This document shows, one piece after another, positions 24,836 through 35,802 of a stretch of 64,000 nucleotides of DNA (positions are counted from its first letter, which is position 1; every line of letters begins with the position of its first letter). Below the pieces are notes generated by a model. It was not told the origin of the DNA. It searched no databases and saw only the letters and a list, made by a program, of their open reading frames with translations. Origin of the DNA: Pyxicephalus adspersus (Eukaryota; Chordata; Amphibia; Anura; Pyxicephalidae); assembly GCF_032062135.1 (NCBI RefSeq), contig NC_092859.1, positions 124,431,806 through 124,495,805 on the forward strand, written 5' to 3'. The position numbers were made by a program, and so were the translations under genes.

Positions 24836-26149
24836 CACACACTGGATTTGGTTGCTAGAATCTTATAAGAAAGAACATAATGTTCAATGTAAAAAAGAGT
24901 AATAGCAGTTGGGAGTTTGGATTTTTCTGGATTCTGTTGTATTCCATATGATACATGGGAAATAGTGTTTGTAGAGTTTTCCAAGTTTTTGTTTCATGTT
25001 AATCGCCAAGGACAACTTAAAATGTAGGCATGACAAGACAAGGTGGTTGGACTATGATATCAGGAATTTCCCCATCCTTGGGAAATATAGCTTTATGCTT
25101 AAGATGCTTTATATAAACCCCTTCTTCATCTTCTTTTTAATTATCTCCCACATAATTATGCTTTGTGATATGATACATCGTAAACCATACATAGACTAAT
25201 GTGTACTACTCATGTACTGGTTAGTTATACTCATGACTTACCTTTGTTCATGCTGTAGACAGACACATACACATATTTATCTTCTTCATGAAGATTCATA
25301 TTTATGATAGTTATTGTGAGGTCAAGTATCTAAATTCCAGGTCATGTACTTTTTTTCCTACTGGATATGAGCTAATTAATATAAACAGTGAAAAACAGAA
25401 ACCAGAGTATCTGAAGAAAATAGAAGACAGCCCCTCCAATAGCATTACTGCATAAAAATGCTTTACTGGAAAAATTTGTCAAGCTAAATTCATGGTCAAT
25501 TACAGCCAGACCACGTTTACTAATCTCTTAAACCACAAGTTGCTACATAATTTAAATAAACACACTTTTCATTGAGAAAAACTAGTAACTACTGTTTAAA
25601 GTAAAAACAAAAGTTATATATTATAACTTTACATTAACTTGCTATTAATACAATGACAATCTGATAAATTCCCCAGGATGAACATCCCACAAGTGAAGAA
25701 TATCTTTCCTTTCTTAAGCATGTGTACATCACAGCTGATGCGGTATATTTGAAGCCTGGAAATAAATTACAACATGTAATAAAATTTCTTTGAGGTATCA
25801 ACTACCCCCTGGGTGTGAACCTTCCTTGAGGCATAGCATATGATTTTATAATGTACTGGGATGAGATCTTTATCTGCAGTATGTTTTTTTTTTTTTTTAA
25901 TGTTTTTATGTCTAGTTTTTCTTCATATTCATCGGTGTGGATAAACATATAGTTCTGGTCATATGTTGTAATACTTCAGGTACTCCTTGGCTCACTTCAC
26001 CTATATTTGTAATAAGTACATTAGAAAGTACCTTATGGTTTTTATTAGAAATAGAACATTGTGCAACCATAATAAAATCAAATATACATCTTAATACACA
26101 ATACTTTTAACAATAACGGTAAGGTAAGAGGATGTACAAACTTGGGGTA

Positions 26150-27460
26150 GGTATTTCTTTGAACTAATTATGTAAGTTAAGCATGGTAAGAAATCCAAGA
26201 ATCCCATGTCCTATGAACTTTAGTGGAGTCATTGTTCAGAATGCTGGAATTTTTGGAAAGTTTGAATTTTTCAAAATCTTATTGGAGGACTGCTGATTTC
26301 CAATGCTTTTAGTGTATTTGGGAGCAGGGAAGTCTAAATTGCCAAATAAAGCCCCTTCAGGAGTTTTAGGAATATTTTTATTTAAGTTCAATACATTACA
26401 AGTTCAAAATCTTTTCATCTTGGTATAGGACAGACAGATATGGATCATGGAACCCCTACTGCCACAACTTTAAAAACACAAGGAGGAGGCTGTAGGATCG
26501 AATGCAACAGTTCTTTCTGGGACCAAATACCATAGAAAAAATGGTTCATGTTAGTCTCCACTTGCAATGTATTGATGGAAACCTAGGCGAGATTAGAGGC
26601 CACGGCCTGCCAAGCCTCCAACTAAAGGATGTAACCCAAATCATTTTCCCATATACATTTTTAAGGTAATTTTCTAATTTAAGAGTAGCCAAAATACAAT
26701 AAATCATGGAAATGTGCCCTTGGCAGTATCAGCTGACTCAAATACACAAATTTTACAGAAATAGACAACATTTCTCAAAGTCATTGGGTCTAAACAGAGG
26801 GTTCTCTTAACTAAATCTCAATTTGATAAACAAGGTGATCTGTCTATAACTGAATAACACTCCATGGTCTATGATGTAGTGCTGTATTAGAAATTGAAAG
26901 TCTGTGATGTCCCTTCTCCTAATAAAGTCTCGAATTTTAAGGAAACCTTTGTTGAGCCACCATCAGTGAGTAGTAAAGTTTAAGCCCAGGATCATTTCTG
27001 GGTTCTCCCATACCAGGGTCAGGGGTGTATAAGGGGAGCAAAGAGTAGCATAAATCTTCCTCCCATACCAGATTGTTAAAGCATAGGCAAGGGACGGGCA
27101 CAGTATGGTGGGGGGCATTTAGAGGAAGATAGCCACATAGGGGATTCAATAGAGACTAGGTGAATTAATAGACACTGGAGTACAAGAAAGTGTCTCATTA
27201 TTGGTCCAGTGAGGTTGGTGTGCTCTAAAGGTAATCTGATAAATGTGCGATTTGAGACACTCTGGTAGAGCAATATATAGGTACGAATGGAAAAGCTTTA
27301 CCGATTCTGGGTCCTTTATTGTTCCAGATGAATTTCAGAAAGCGCTTTAGAGGAAAGAATGCTGTTAGGTAAGAGAATGGGAAGTGTACAAAATATTTAT
27401 AAGAGTATGGGTAATAACTTAATTTTAATGAATGCTATTCTTATAAACCAGGAATGTTTT
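26150..27460 (-). pseudogene. Probable decayed L1-type LINE ORF2 3' segment
   Basis: On the minus strand the segment around 27330-27260 reads FIWNNKGPRIGKAFPFVPIY, which resembles the 'F.WNNK.PRI' motif just after the reverse transcriptase in L1-clade ORF2. Further downstream there are scattered Trp/Leu-rich pieces with many stops. I see no poly(A) tail or target-site duplication, and the limits are approximate. It could also be chance similarity plus unrelated repeat. Confidence 0.4.
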
Positions 27461-27604
27461 TAAAATGTTTTTCTGCTTCAGTTTGGTTCCTGGTTTAGAT
27501 TCTGGATTGTAAAGGTCACTGGTCTGAATGATGTAACTCCCATGTATGCACACAGGAGTAACTTCATCCTAGCACAGAAATTTAGAGCTATGCTGAATAC
27601 TGTA

Positions 27605-27860
27605 CAATTAAAGTGGAGGTTTACTTAGTGAATGGGGAGCTTGGCAGTTGTGGCACAGCCTTACCTGTTTGCTATGCAGCGATGACAAGTTCAAGGTCCT
27701 AATGTAGCCACCAACTCCACAGCAGACTTTTGGATCCATGGAGATCCTCTTTAGCCATTGGATGGCGCCTGATGATTTAACTTAATTAAGCACATGCGCA
27801 GGAGCTACAGTGTCGCCAGGGTTTGAGAAATTTTTTAGGCCGCTTTAACTTAAACGGTTG
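27605..27860. repeat. Possible dispersed repeat related to 17600-18070
   Basis: Shares 'gcacatgcgcaggagctaca' and an edge phrase 'attaaagtggaggtttactt' with the families at 17600-18070 and 53333-53863; it closes 'aggccgctttaacttaaacg'. It is locally GC-richer than its surroundings and has no coding capacity. Confidence 0.35.
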
Positions 27861-28985
27861 TTATACTGTATATTATATGATCTAAACGGCTCTGCAATTA
27901 AATGCTATTCCATAAACATATTTTAGAGTTAAATTGCTTACAAAGATTATTATTATAAACATGAACTTTTCTCCTAAATTGTCCAAATCCCAAACAGAAA
28001 CTTTTTTTTTAACCTAATTTGCATACTCAAGGAAGTTATAAGAGAAACCTGAGAGGTGTTTATATCCCACAGTAATACCTGCCTGGAGCCTCGGAGTCTG
28101 CCACGTATTTTGAGATTTGTTCATATACATTAAGTTTGCTGGATTACCTCATACATCAGCTTTCCATGTGCACCTCTAAGGCTCAACGTCCAAATCCTGT
28201 CCTAAAATAGCATGCATTCCTCCTGAACAAAGCACGATTTATTCAATACATTACTACACTTAATTATACTGTCAGTGTGATTGCATGGCTCCCATGAGCA
28301 ATATTTGTGTCACAAAAGAAACCGTGTTCGAAGTGTTATAATCAGATAATTTATCCCCCTAATATTTAATTGTCAGCCATCATGCCACTATTTGATAGCT
28401 GTCAGAATATAAGACTGCAATAGGAGGACTTGCAGGAAAACAGAGGATGTCTAAAAAATAGTTTAAAAGCTATCTGTGCTATCATAAGATAAGCTTTGTG
28501 TATACCTTTTATAATAAAGATATTGTATTGCAAGATTGTGCCTATGATATATATGTGTGTGTATCCACAGTCCAAATCATGCTTGATCATTGTTAGACCT
28601 AGGCTAGAATTATAGAATTTTTTATGCCTTTGTTGTTGTATTAGTATTATTTAAGGCAGAACTCCATGCGTACTATAAAATACACCCTCAAAACACAGAT
28701 GTGAACTTCTTTACCTACAAAAGGATTTTAGTTCTTTTCTGCCAGTTATGCAATTCAAACAACTCTCATCTTCTTTTTTGCAGAGCTAGCCTAGTGATAG
28801 TGATTATTCCCTGGGTCAAATTTACAGTAAATGTTTTTTACATATGTCAGACTTCAACCAATAAATGAACATCATCATCTCTGCCTTCTTAAGCAAGGGG
28901 CAAATTAGAAAGAAGTAAAAGTAAACCAAAAAAGTACCACACTGTTCTTCCTGGCAGTGCTGTGTCTCAGATGTATGCAAATATA

Positions 28986-29913
28986 CAGTTAGGTTCATAC
29001 ATATTTGGACAGAGACAACTTTTTTCTAATTTTGGTTCTGTACATTACCACAATTAATTTTAAATTAAACAACTCAGATTTGATGTGAACAGACAATATG
29101 CGGTCAAAGAAGCTCTCCATGCAGGTGAAACAAGCCATTCTCAAGCTGCAAAAACAGAATAAAACCATCCGAGAAATTGCTCAAAAACATCTAAAAAAGC
29201 CAGCACAGTTCTAGAAAAACATTCTTTGGACAGATGAAACCAAGATCAACTTTTACCAGAATGATGGCAAGAAAAAAGTATGGAAAGGGCTGGAACCGCT
29301 TATGATCCTAACCATACCACATCATCTGTAAAACATAGCGGAGGCAGTGTGATGGCTTGGGCGTGCATGGCTACCAGTGGCACTGGGACACTCGTGTATA
29401 TCCATGATGTGACACAGGACAGAAGCAGCCGCACAAAAACAGAGACATATTGTCTGCTTAAATCCAGCTAAATGCAGCCAAAGCAACCCAGGAGTTTATT
29501 AAAGCAAAGAAGTGGAATATTCTTGAATGGCCAAGTCAGTCACCTGATCTGATCAATTGAGCATGCATTTCACTTGTTGAAGACTAAAGGCCCACAAACA
29601 AACTGCAACTAAAAGCCGCTGGAGTAAAGGCCTGGCAGAGCATTCAAAAGGAGGAAACCCAGCATCTGGTGATGTCCATGAGTTCAAAACTACAGGCTGT
29701 CATTGCCAGCAACAAATTTTTTTTAAGCAAGTATTAGAAATGAACGTTTTATTTTCAGCTTTTTAATTTGTCCAATTACTTTTGAGCCCCTGAAATGAAG
29801 TGATTGTGTTAAAAAAGTCTTTTATTTAAAGTTTTATTTAAAATGAATTATGGTAATGTACAGAACCAAAATTATAAAAAAGTTGTCTCTGTCCAAATAT
29901 TTATGGACCTAAC
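28986..29913 (+). mobile_element. Tc1-like transposon, internally deleted sister of 13130-14828
   Basis: Ends: left 'cagttaggttcatacatatt', right '...ccaaatatttatggacctaa'. Inside, 'ctcaaaaacatctaaaaaag' and 'ccagcacagttct' equal the other copy. Transposase remnants cover the first Asp region (29217-29460), then the sequence jumps from 'tccagctaaatgcag' straight to 'ccaaagcaacccaggagttt', deleting the second Asp ('DNDPKH') region, and 'PDL' is followed by a small deletion in the Glu motif. It can only have moved by trans-mobilisation after the deletion. Confidence 0.9.
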
Positions 29914-30604
29914 TAAGTGTAGCTGAACAGAGCCTTTAGATCTATTTGCATGCAGAACAATAAGTCTTGTAAGTATTTTACCTGTGTGTTCGTTGTTTAT
30001 AATATATACATACATATCAATATATAGATATATCCATTTTGTGTAAAATTCTTCGTAGAAATGACGGCTATATTTGTTAAAGATTGTCAGGATAACTGCA
30101 TTGCTTAGAGTAACTGGTTACATTTATTATACTTGATAAAGGATTTGCTAAGAGGCCAAAGGCTTATATATTAAAAATGAAAGCCATTGTCCATGTCAGA
30201 GCACATAAACCCCTTCTGCTACAAATGAACTTCACATTAAGCATAAAATGAGTTAAATAGAACATATGTTCTCTACAATGTATTGGTTCTTTTCATTGGG
30301 TATATTTGAATTTTGTTACATAGTGGGTCACCTTATCAGTTCACATAAAATGAAACCCTGCATCCAGAAGTCGTATTAGCCATTTTCCTTGGGTATGTTT
30401 TGGATTTCCTATGTACTGAGCAACCTTCTGATGAAGTAAAACACTACATCTGGAAGATCTACTGTGTAACATTTGTCATCAATACCATGTATAACTAATC
30501 TATAACCTAACTATAATCCTCAAGGGTCTCATACAAACTAGAGTTATTTCTCACTTTTTGTAAGGCTGTGTACTTACACACAATTTTATTTCATTATTGT
30601 TTTC

Positions 30605-30850
30605 AGCGACAAAAGACTGACCGATTAGTGAGAAAGTGCTGTACACATAGCATCGTTTTGTTCTATAGAAAGGGGAGGGAGAAGATTGAGCAAGTGGTAC
30701 CCCACTGTGCTCTTCTCCTTTCACTTCTTTTGCGGTTGTTCATTGTCTGTCATGACGTTGGGCGACCTCTGTACATGTCATAATCTCACCCGAGATGAGC
30801 CTGATCGTTCGGGCGAGAATCACCTGATATGTGTACATCAGGTGTGTAGC
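30605..30850. repeat. Dispersed repeat, unclassified, copy A
   Basis: Reads 'gcgacaaaagactgaccgat', 'tgctgtacacatagcatcgt', 'cacccgagatgagcctgatc' and 'cacctgatatgtgtacatca'. A diverged second copy at 58193-58440 has the same order of phrases. A shared 'cgattag...gtacacatagca' and 'tgtgtacat' at the edges suggests short inverted ends. It ends next to the TTAA of the piggyBac-like element. Confidence 0.55.
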
Positions 30851-30916
30851 CTTAACCTCCTTGCCGTTAAGCCCGACCTTCGTACGGGCTCTAAAAAGTT
30901 GCTCTTTTCGTTAAGC

Positions 30917-30988
30917 CCGAGATTTTCCGTACATTAAAATCCCCACTTACCCAGGTAAGTGGGGATTTTAATGTAGGAAAAATCTCGG
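30917..30988. repeat. Near-perfect hairpin, 35-bp arms
   Basis: Left arm 30917-30951 and right arm 30954-30988 are reverse complements with about three mismatches, separated by two bases. The core is 'acattaaaatccccacttac' against 'gtaagtggggattttaatgt'. It would extrude as a cruciform or fold as RNA. Confidence 0.9.
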
Positions 30989-31104
30989 TCCCCCTGTGCT
31001 CATCCAGCGTCGGGTTCGTGTTCCAGCGTCGTCCTCCGTCAATCGTCGTCCGTCGGTCTCTGTTTCCAGCGTCGGGTACCTTCTCGTATACCAGCGGGAC
31101 CACG

Positions 31105-31174
31105 TAAGAAGCCGGCCGGCATCTTGTGCTCCGCTGGCCGGCCGGCGGAACACAAGATGCCGGCCGGTTTCTTA
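31105..31174. repeat. GC-rich hairpin with ccggccgg core
   Basis: Left arm 31105-31128 and right arm 31151-31174 are 24-bp inverted repeats with one mismatch; each arm contains the self-palindrome gccggccggc or a near version. The loop itself contains another 'ggccggccgg' palindrome, and a third related pair lies at about 31229-31280. Confidence 0.9.
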
Positions 31175-31337
31175 CCTGCTCCCGCTGATCATCCAGCGTC
31201 GTTCTCGTTCCAGCGCTGGGTGATCTCTGAAACAAGAAGCTGGCCGGCGGAGGAAAAAAACAGCCGGCCGGCTTCTTGTGCGTGTGTGATGACGTCGGCG
31301 CGTGTGCGGGAAATTCAAATAGAAACTCATTCATTCA

Positions 31338-31675
31338 TTTTGTATTGGATTCAATACAAACTCCTGTATTGAATCCAATACAAAATGATTCAAATAATTA
31401 CAAAGTATATAATTGGTAAATTCAAACTGTCATTTTGTATTGGATTGAATACAAACTCCTGTATCCAATCCAATACAAAAAAAAAAAATAAAAATAAAAG
31501 TAAATAACTTGAAAATTCAAATTTATATTTTGTATTTGATTGGATACAAACTTGCGTATCCAATCCAATACAAAAGAAAAAAAATAAAATAAATAAAAGT
31601 AAATAACTTGCAAATTCAAATTCTTATTTTGTATTGGATTGGATACAAACTCCCGTATCCAATCAAATACAAAAT
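31338..31675. repeat. Tandem array of ~95-99-bp units, each with an internal hairpin
   Basis: Four units start with 'ttttgtatt' at 31338, 31433, 31528 and 31627 (periods 95, 95 and 99; the last is partial). Each opens with an inverted repeat such as 'tattggattggatacaaac' facing 'gtatccaatccaatacaa', then an A-rich spacer with 'taaataactt' and 'aaattcaaat'. Confidence 0.9.
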
Positions 31676-33441
31676 AATTCAAAACAAACCCCCAATAAAT
31701 ACAGAATCAAAGTTTTAAAAATTGCCAGGTATTCCCTGGATGGCTAGTGTGTAACACTGTCCTTTGCTGATCTTCGCCTAATTTCCTTTAATTTTATTAA
31801 AAGTATTTTTTTTTTACATGATTGTGTGTTTCAAACATTTTTTATATTCATAATATCTACTAGAACCCTTGTTCGGACATATTTCTGTAAGTTACAGGTC
31901 TACCATTTAAAAAAAAATTTCATGAAAAACAGTGGATCACTTTTGGTACAGAAATCTAGACCTCAGTGTAACGCTCAGGTGGTTAAAAATCTTCATTTAG
32001 TTGTGTCTGTTAAAAAAGTGTTTTGGGATCCTGGCCCTCAAGAAATAGAGTTGAAGACCCATGAGCTATATTATTGATACTGGCTTTCATACTTTCTGAT
32101 CTGGTTTTATGTCATGTCTTATGTGTTATACATGTTCATACATTATATGTATATTTTTAGTAAATGTTAACATAGAATTTAATGTTTTTATCTTTGTTAT
32201 ATATATTTGACAGAGCAGAGAAAGCTTAGAAGTTTTAGTTTTAATTTCCAAATGGTCTGAGGTACTGGAAGATATAGTAGAACTAAAGTCACACTGAATA
32301 AAATTTTTCCAATAGGTGTACATTCAATGTGTGCCACTGGTGATAATTGACACATTTGTCAGTGTACTTATGTCAGCTGATCCTTGAATTCCTCAAATAA
32401 TGGGGATCATAGCTGACCACATATGCAACCCCATAACAAGTGGTGATATAAATAGAGGGAAAGATGGCTGTAATGATTGTGAGGGTATAGTTCTGTTGTA
32501 ACATGGCGGCAGCGGTAAAAACAAGAGCACCTCTTTCATTCCATCCAACAATAAAGATCACCTTTAAAAATAAGGATCACTTACCTTTAAAGGTCCTCAC
32601 AAGCTTTTTAGAAGTACTGTTTACTGCACCATCTATCAGTCTCTATTATCAAACCTGTCTTGGCAAGACCGATTGGCAGATCTGCACTTTTTGAACAATA
32701 TGCAGTCATCATGACCTGTAACAAAACCTGTGCAAGTTTTATTGACATTGTATTATATTTGCAAAGGTCAAATCCTTCTTGTAATAAAGTTTTGTACTCT
32801 GCAGCTTAGGACACAATCTTCTTTTTATATATTTATCAAGCTTTTACCATTGATATATTTGCTTTTATTTTCATACTTGTATGCAGATGACATTGAAAAT
32901 CTGGTTTTATGGAGCACTTGCATGCATTAAAACTGATTACAATTCTTAGTCATACGGAAATCTTACCCTAATACTAAATTTTGCAGTTGTGTTAGGTGGG
33001 ACTGGAGGTATTTCTAATAAGTTTTATTTATAATTCTTACCAAATGGTTAGAACAGTTTAGAACAAATACTGGTCTTTTGATGACTATCCAGTCCTCCAC
33101 ACTATTGAGTTACCATGGCCTGCTCTTTCACTCCTGTTATCAAGTCTGCATGTGAACCTGCATGACACATTACCCACTGTAACATCTCAGTGCCTTATAC
33201 ACTAAATAGGCAGTGCAGGGAAAAATGACTGAATTGGACCTATTACTCAAGCCCAGATTAAATAATTTGGAACTGTAATCTTTTTTCTGATTCCTGGCCT
33301 GCTTATCCCTTTATCTCTTTGCGAATCAGTTAGAGATTTTTTTTTGTTTGAAGTACTAACTGCAATTTTCAATGGCATGAAAAAACTTTAGTGCTTTTGA
33401 TACAGAGAACTTTTTTTTTGCTTTACCTAAGGTCACATAAG

Positions 33442-33490
33442 TATGTGTGTGTGTATGTATGTATGTATGTATGTATGTATATGTGTATAT
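33442..33490. repeat. (GTAT)n microsatellite
   Basis: 'gtatgtgtgtgtgtatgtat' grading into repeated 'gtat', ending just before the 5' LTR. Confidence 0.9.
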
Positions 33491-33500
33491 AAATATTGTT

Positions 33501-34024
33501 GTAACAGCTGGCCAAAGAAATTACAGGGTTTGCCCAAATACAGGTTAAACGCAGAATAATTTTCTGTTTAGTCAGACAGTTTTCCTTTTGACCTGAAGGT
33601 GGGGTTTAAGTACCAGGCTGAATGACAATGAGCTTCTTGGCCAGGTGGGGGAGCTAAAGAAGCCTGGGTATGATCAGGTGTAACTGTCTCAGCTGAAATG
33701 CATCCTGGCAATTAGGCTGAGGATATAAACTCCCAGCCTGCTTATTCCTGTGGCTCCGATTTAGCTAGTGAGCTGTGAGGAGGTCCAAGGAGGTCCAAGG
33801 TGGTCCAAGGTGGTCCAAGGTGAACTGTGAGTAAAGACACAGATTTTGTTGTAAAAGCTGTATGGCTAGGGCCTTAGAGTCCTGCACAGCACTTGGTTGG
33901 GCTGGATTGTTAGTAAAGGGATCTAACAGGGAGTTAGAGGCCAATTGGCCAGGCTTTATTTTTGCTTTTTGTTTTATTTTGCCTGTTTTTGAGTGTAAAT
34001 AGTATTAGTGAATAAAAACCCTTG
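33501..34024 (+). repeat. 5' LTR
   Basis: It starts 'gtaacagctggccaaagaaa' and aligns along its length to 37119-37605, with about 14 mismatches in the first ~180 bases by eye. It has a TATA-like box (gatataaa, 33722-33729) and an AATAAA signal (34011-34016), spaced as in a U3-R-U5 layout. It carries a four-copy tandem of 'ggtccaagg'-type 10-mers (33781-33820) that the 3' LTR lacks. Confidence 0.85.
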
Positions 34025-34109
34025 GTGGAGGATGCAAGCAGCTTTATAGGCTGGTTTTTGGAAGGTTAGCATGGAGTCAGCAACAGTGTACTAACCAACA
34101 ATTGCTGCT

Positions 34110-34440
34110 AGGTCTGGAAAAAGCAGAGGCCCACTTGAAGGAATTCTTGGAAATACAAGTACAGAGCTACCAACAACAATTAGATTAGCACTAAAACAGC
34201 AGATATCATTACTGAAGCAGAGAGGGCTGGCCCGAAGTGCAGTGAGCGGGTTTAGTGGTGCCTTTTCTGACAGGGGAGTCGCAGAAGGTGTATGTTTACC
34301 TGGCCCCAGATGACGCCAAGTGTTATGTGAAGACTAAAACTGAAATTTTGAGGTGTCTGGGCCTGACCCCTGTGGTGAGGCCCCAACGAGTGCACAAACG
34401 GACTGGACCAGACACATGCAGACCTCCAGAAAAGGTTGTT
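34110..34440 (+). pseudogene. Gag/SCAN-like capsid fragment
   Basis: A helical, charged start (LEKAEAHLKEFLEIQ near 34119) is followed, after frame changes, by VPFLTGESQKVYVYLAPDDA and KCYVKTKTEILRCLGLTPVV at about 34254-34375. The pattern 'PLLTG.AQ..Y..L...DA.DY..LK..IL...GLTP' is that of the Gag capsid of Gmr1-like Ty3/gypsy elements and the SCAN domain derived from it. The start codon, zinc knuckle and the rest of Gag are missing. Alternatively this is a fragment of a host SCAN-zinc-finger gene; the flanking LTRs favour Gag. Confidence 0.6.
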
Positions 34441-34479
34441 ACCCAGGGCAACGCAAAACAAATTCTTTGCTGACTGTAG

Positions 34480-35340
34480 AGTGCAAAGGACTAAAGATGA
34501 GGAAGACTCAGAAAAAGGAAAAACAATGGATACAAACTCCCCTGATGCTAAAGGAAAAACAGCTACTTCTGCTAAAAAAAAAGGTAAATCTAAGGACAAG
34601 AAAGCGGAAGATGCTGGTGAGTCAAAGGCTGAAAAAGCAAAATTTTAGTAAACGCTAAAGCGACAGAAGCTGCAGATGAGGATATAGAAGCTTCTGAGAA
34701 GACTCACTCTTCTGAAGCCCCCAGCTGAAAAGGTTGCCTCTTCTACAACCCCAGCTGTTCCTGAACCCCCATCACTAGAGTCCATGCAATCAAAACAGAT
34801 GTCTGAAGAAACTGAAACGGCAAAACCTTCAGCTGAAGAAACTGCTTCTCTACTAACTGAGGTTCAGACTGCAGAAAATATCACTGTGGAAGATACTTCT
34901 TTGCTGATTGAGACTGAGGTGCAGGCTGATGAAAGTGTTCCTGTGTTGGCTGGGGAATACTTTCCTCTTTGTCCAAGGATGGGAAGGATGGGATCCTGTT
35001 TCAGCTGAGACAAAAGAACAGCCTGAAGGGCAGGAAGAAGAAGCTGAGCCAATGGTGGCTGAAGAAGGAGATGTTGAATCTGAAGATGAAGGGACAAAAG
35101 AGGAAAAATTTCGCAATCTGCAACTGGGCGTGGCCTACCAGTACAGTAGCAAGCACGATAGTGCCATACCTCAGTTCATACAGTCTACTGAAGTTATAGA
35201 GAAGAGAGTGGCTCTACTTTCAGAACAGTTGGAAAAAGCTGCAAATGAAACCACTGAGAAAATTCAGAAGGAAAAGGTTGAAGATTACAAAGAAACCCAT
35301 GAAAGTACCTCTGTTTCCAAAAAGGTGCGGGAATAGTTTA
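34480..35340 (+). pseudogene. Unidentified Lys/Glu-rich coding-like segment
   Basis: Across three frames linked by apparent frameshifts the translation stays low-complexity and coding-like: DAKGKTATSAKKKGKSKDKK, SEETETAKPSAEETASLLTE, EEKFRNLQLGVAYQYSSKHD, then EVIEKRVALLSEQLEKAANE with heptad-like spacing. It is acidic overall, with a basic patch near the start. I do not recognise the source. It might be the N-terminal part of the same CTCF-like transcript, or a third captured gene. It has no intron-like interruptions. Confidence 0.45.
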
Positions 35341-35394
35341 GTAAATTAAGTGAAGTAAATAGGGAAGGGACTGTCCCTGTTATGCCTGATGAAC

Positions 35395-35800
35395 AGGATG
35401 CTCAGGACAATGTTGAGGAAGGGGTTGTTACATCAGTGGAGGTGAAGGCTGGAAAAGTGCTTCGAAACATGAAGCCTCCAAAACCAACAAACATTAAAAA
35501 GAAACATGTAAAGAAAACTTTCCAGTATAAGCTGTACTTGTCCCAGACGCTCAAATCTTGATCGTCACATGCAGAGTCACATAAGAACTGGTTCTGGGGA
35601 AAAGCTATATGAATGCTACGTTTGTCATGTTCGGTTTACGCAGGGTGGAACCAGGAAAATGCACATACTGCAAAAGACTACTGAGAATGTGGCCAAAGTT
35701 CACTGTCCCCATTGTAATACAGTCTTCGATGACCGTTATGGCCTTATTCAACATCAGAAGTCTTACAACAATGAAAAGCGATTTAAATGTGATTTGGGGT
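35395..35800 (+). pseudogene. CTCF-like zinc-finger retrocopy fragment
   Basis: The translation shows the CTCF lead-in [20 protein letters not shown], then [14 protein letters not shown] (finger 1, after a frameshift), [19 protein letters not shown] and [20 protein letters not shown] (fingers 6 to 7), then [20 protein letters not shown] (finger 8 into 9). CTCF or its paralogue CTCFL is the only family I know with these joined signatures. Fingers 2-5 and the middle of 7-8 are skipped, consistent with deletions between similar finger repeats. In finger 1 both zinc-binding Cys are Tyr, and a +1/-1 shift interrupts the frame. It is intronless, hence cDNA-derived. No intact protein can come from it. 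Confidence 0.72.
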
Positions 35801-35802
35801 GG

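Larger units (their letters stand above)
30852..31986. mobile_element. piggyBac-like non-autonomous element with dense palindromes
   Basis: The ends are TTAA at 30852-30855 and 31983-31986 with short inverted termini: left 'ttaacctccttgccgtta', and the reverse complement of the right end is 'ttaaccacctgagcgtta'. TTAA targets with such ends fit the piggyBac superfamily. No transposase is present. Inside are a 35-bp-arm hairpin (30917-30988), a GC-rich hairpin built on ccggccgg (31105-31174) and a tandem array (31338-31675). The right-hand phrase 'acctcagtgtaacgctcagg' is, to my knowledge, common in frog genomes. Confidence 0.7.

Noticed and set aside
30891..31372. Open frames of up to 147 codons, rich in Arg and Pro
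   Set aside because: They cross palindromes of the TTAA-bounded element; the arms give mirrored peptides on opposite strands, which is a palindrome artefact.
31338..31675. Tandem array considered as a CRISPR array
   Set aside because: Spacers are not unique (A-rich, similar to one another), the units are 95-99 bp with hairpins, and the context is a vertebrate intron.
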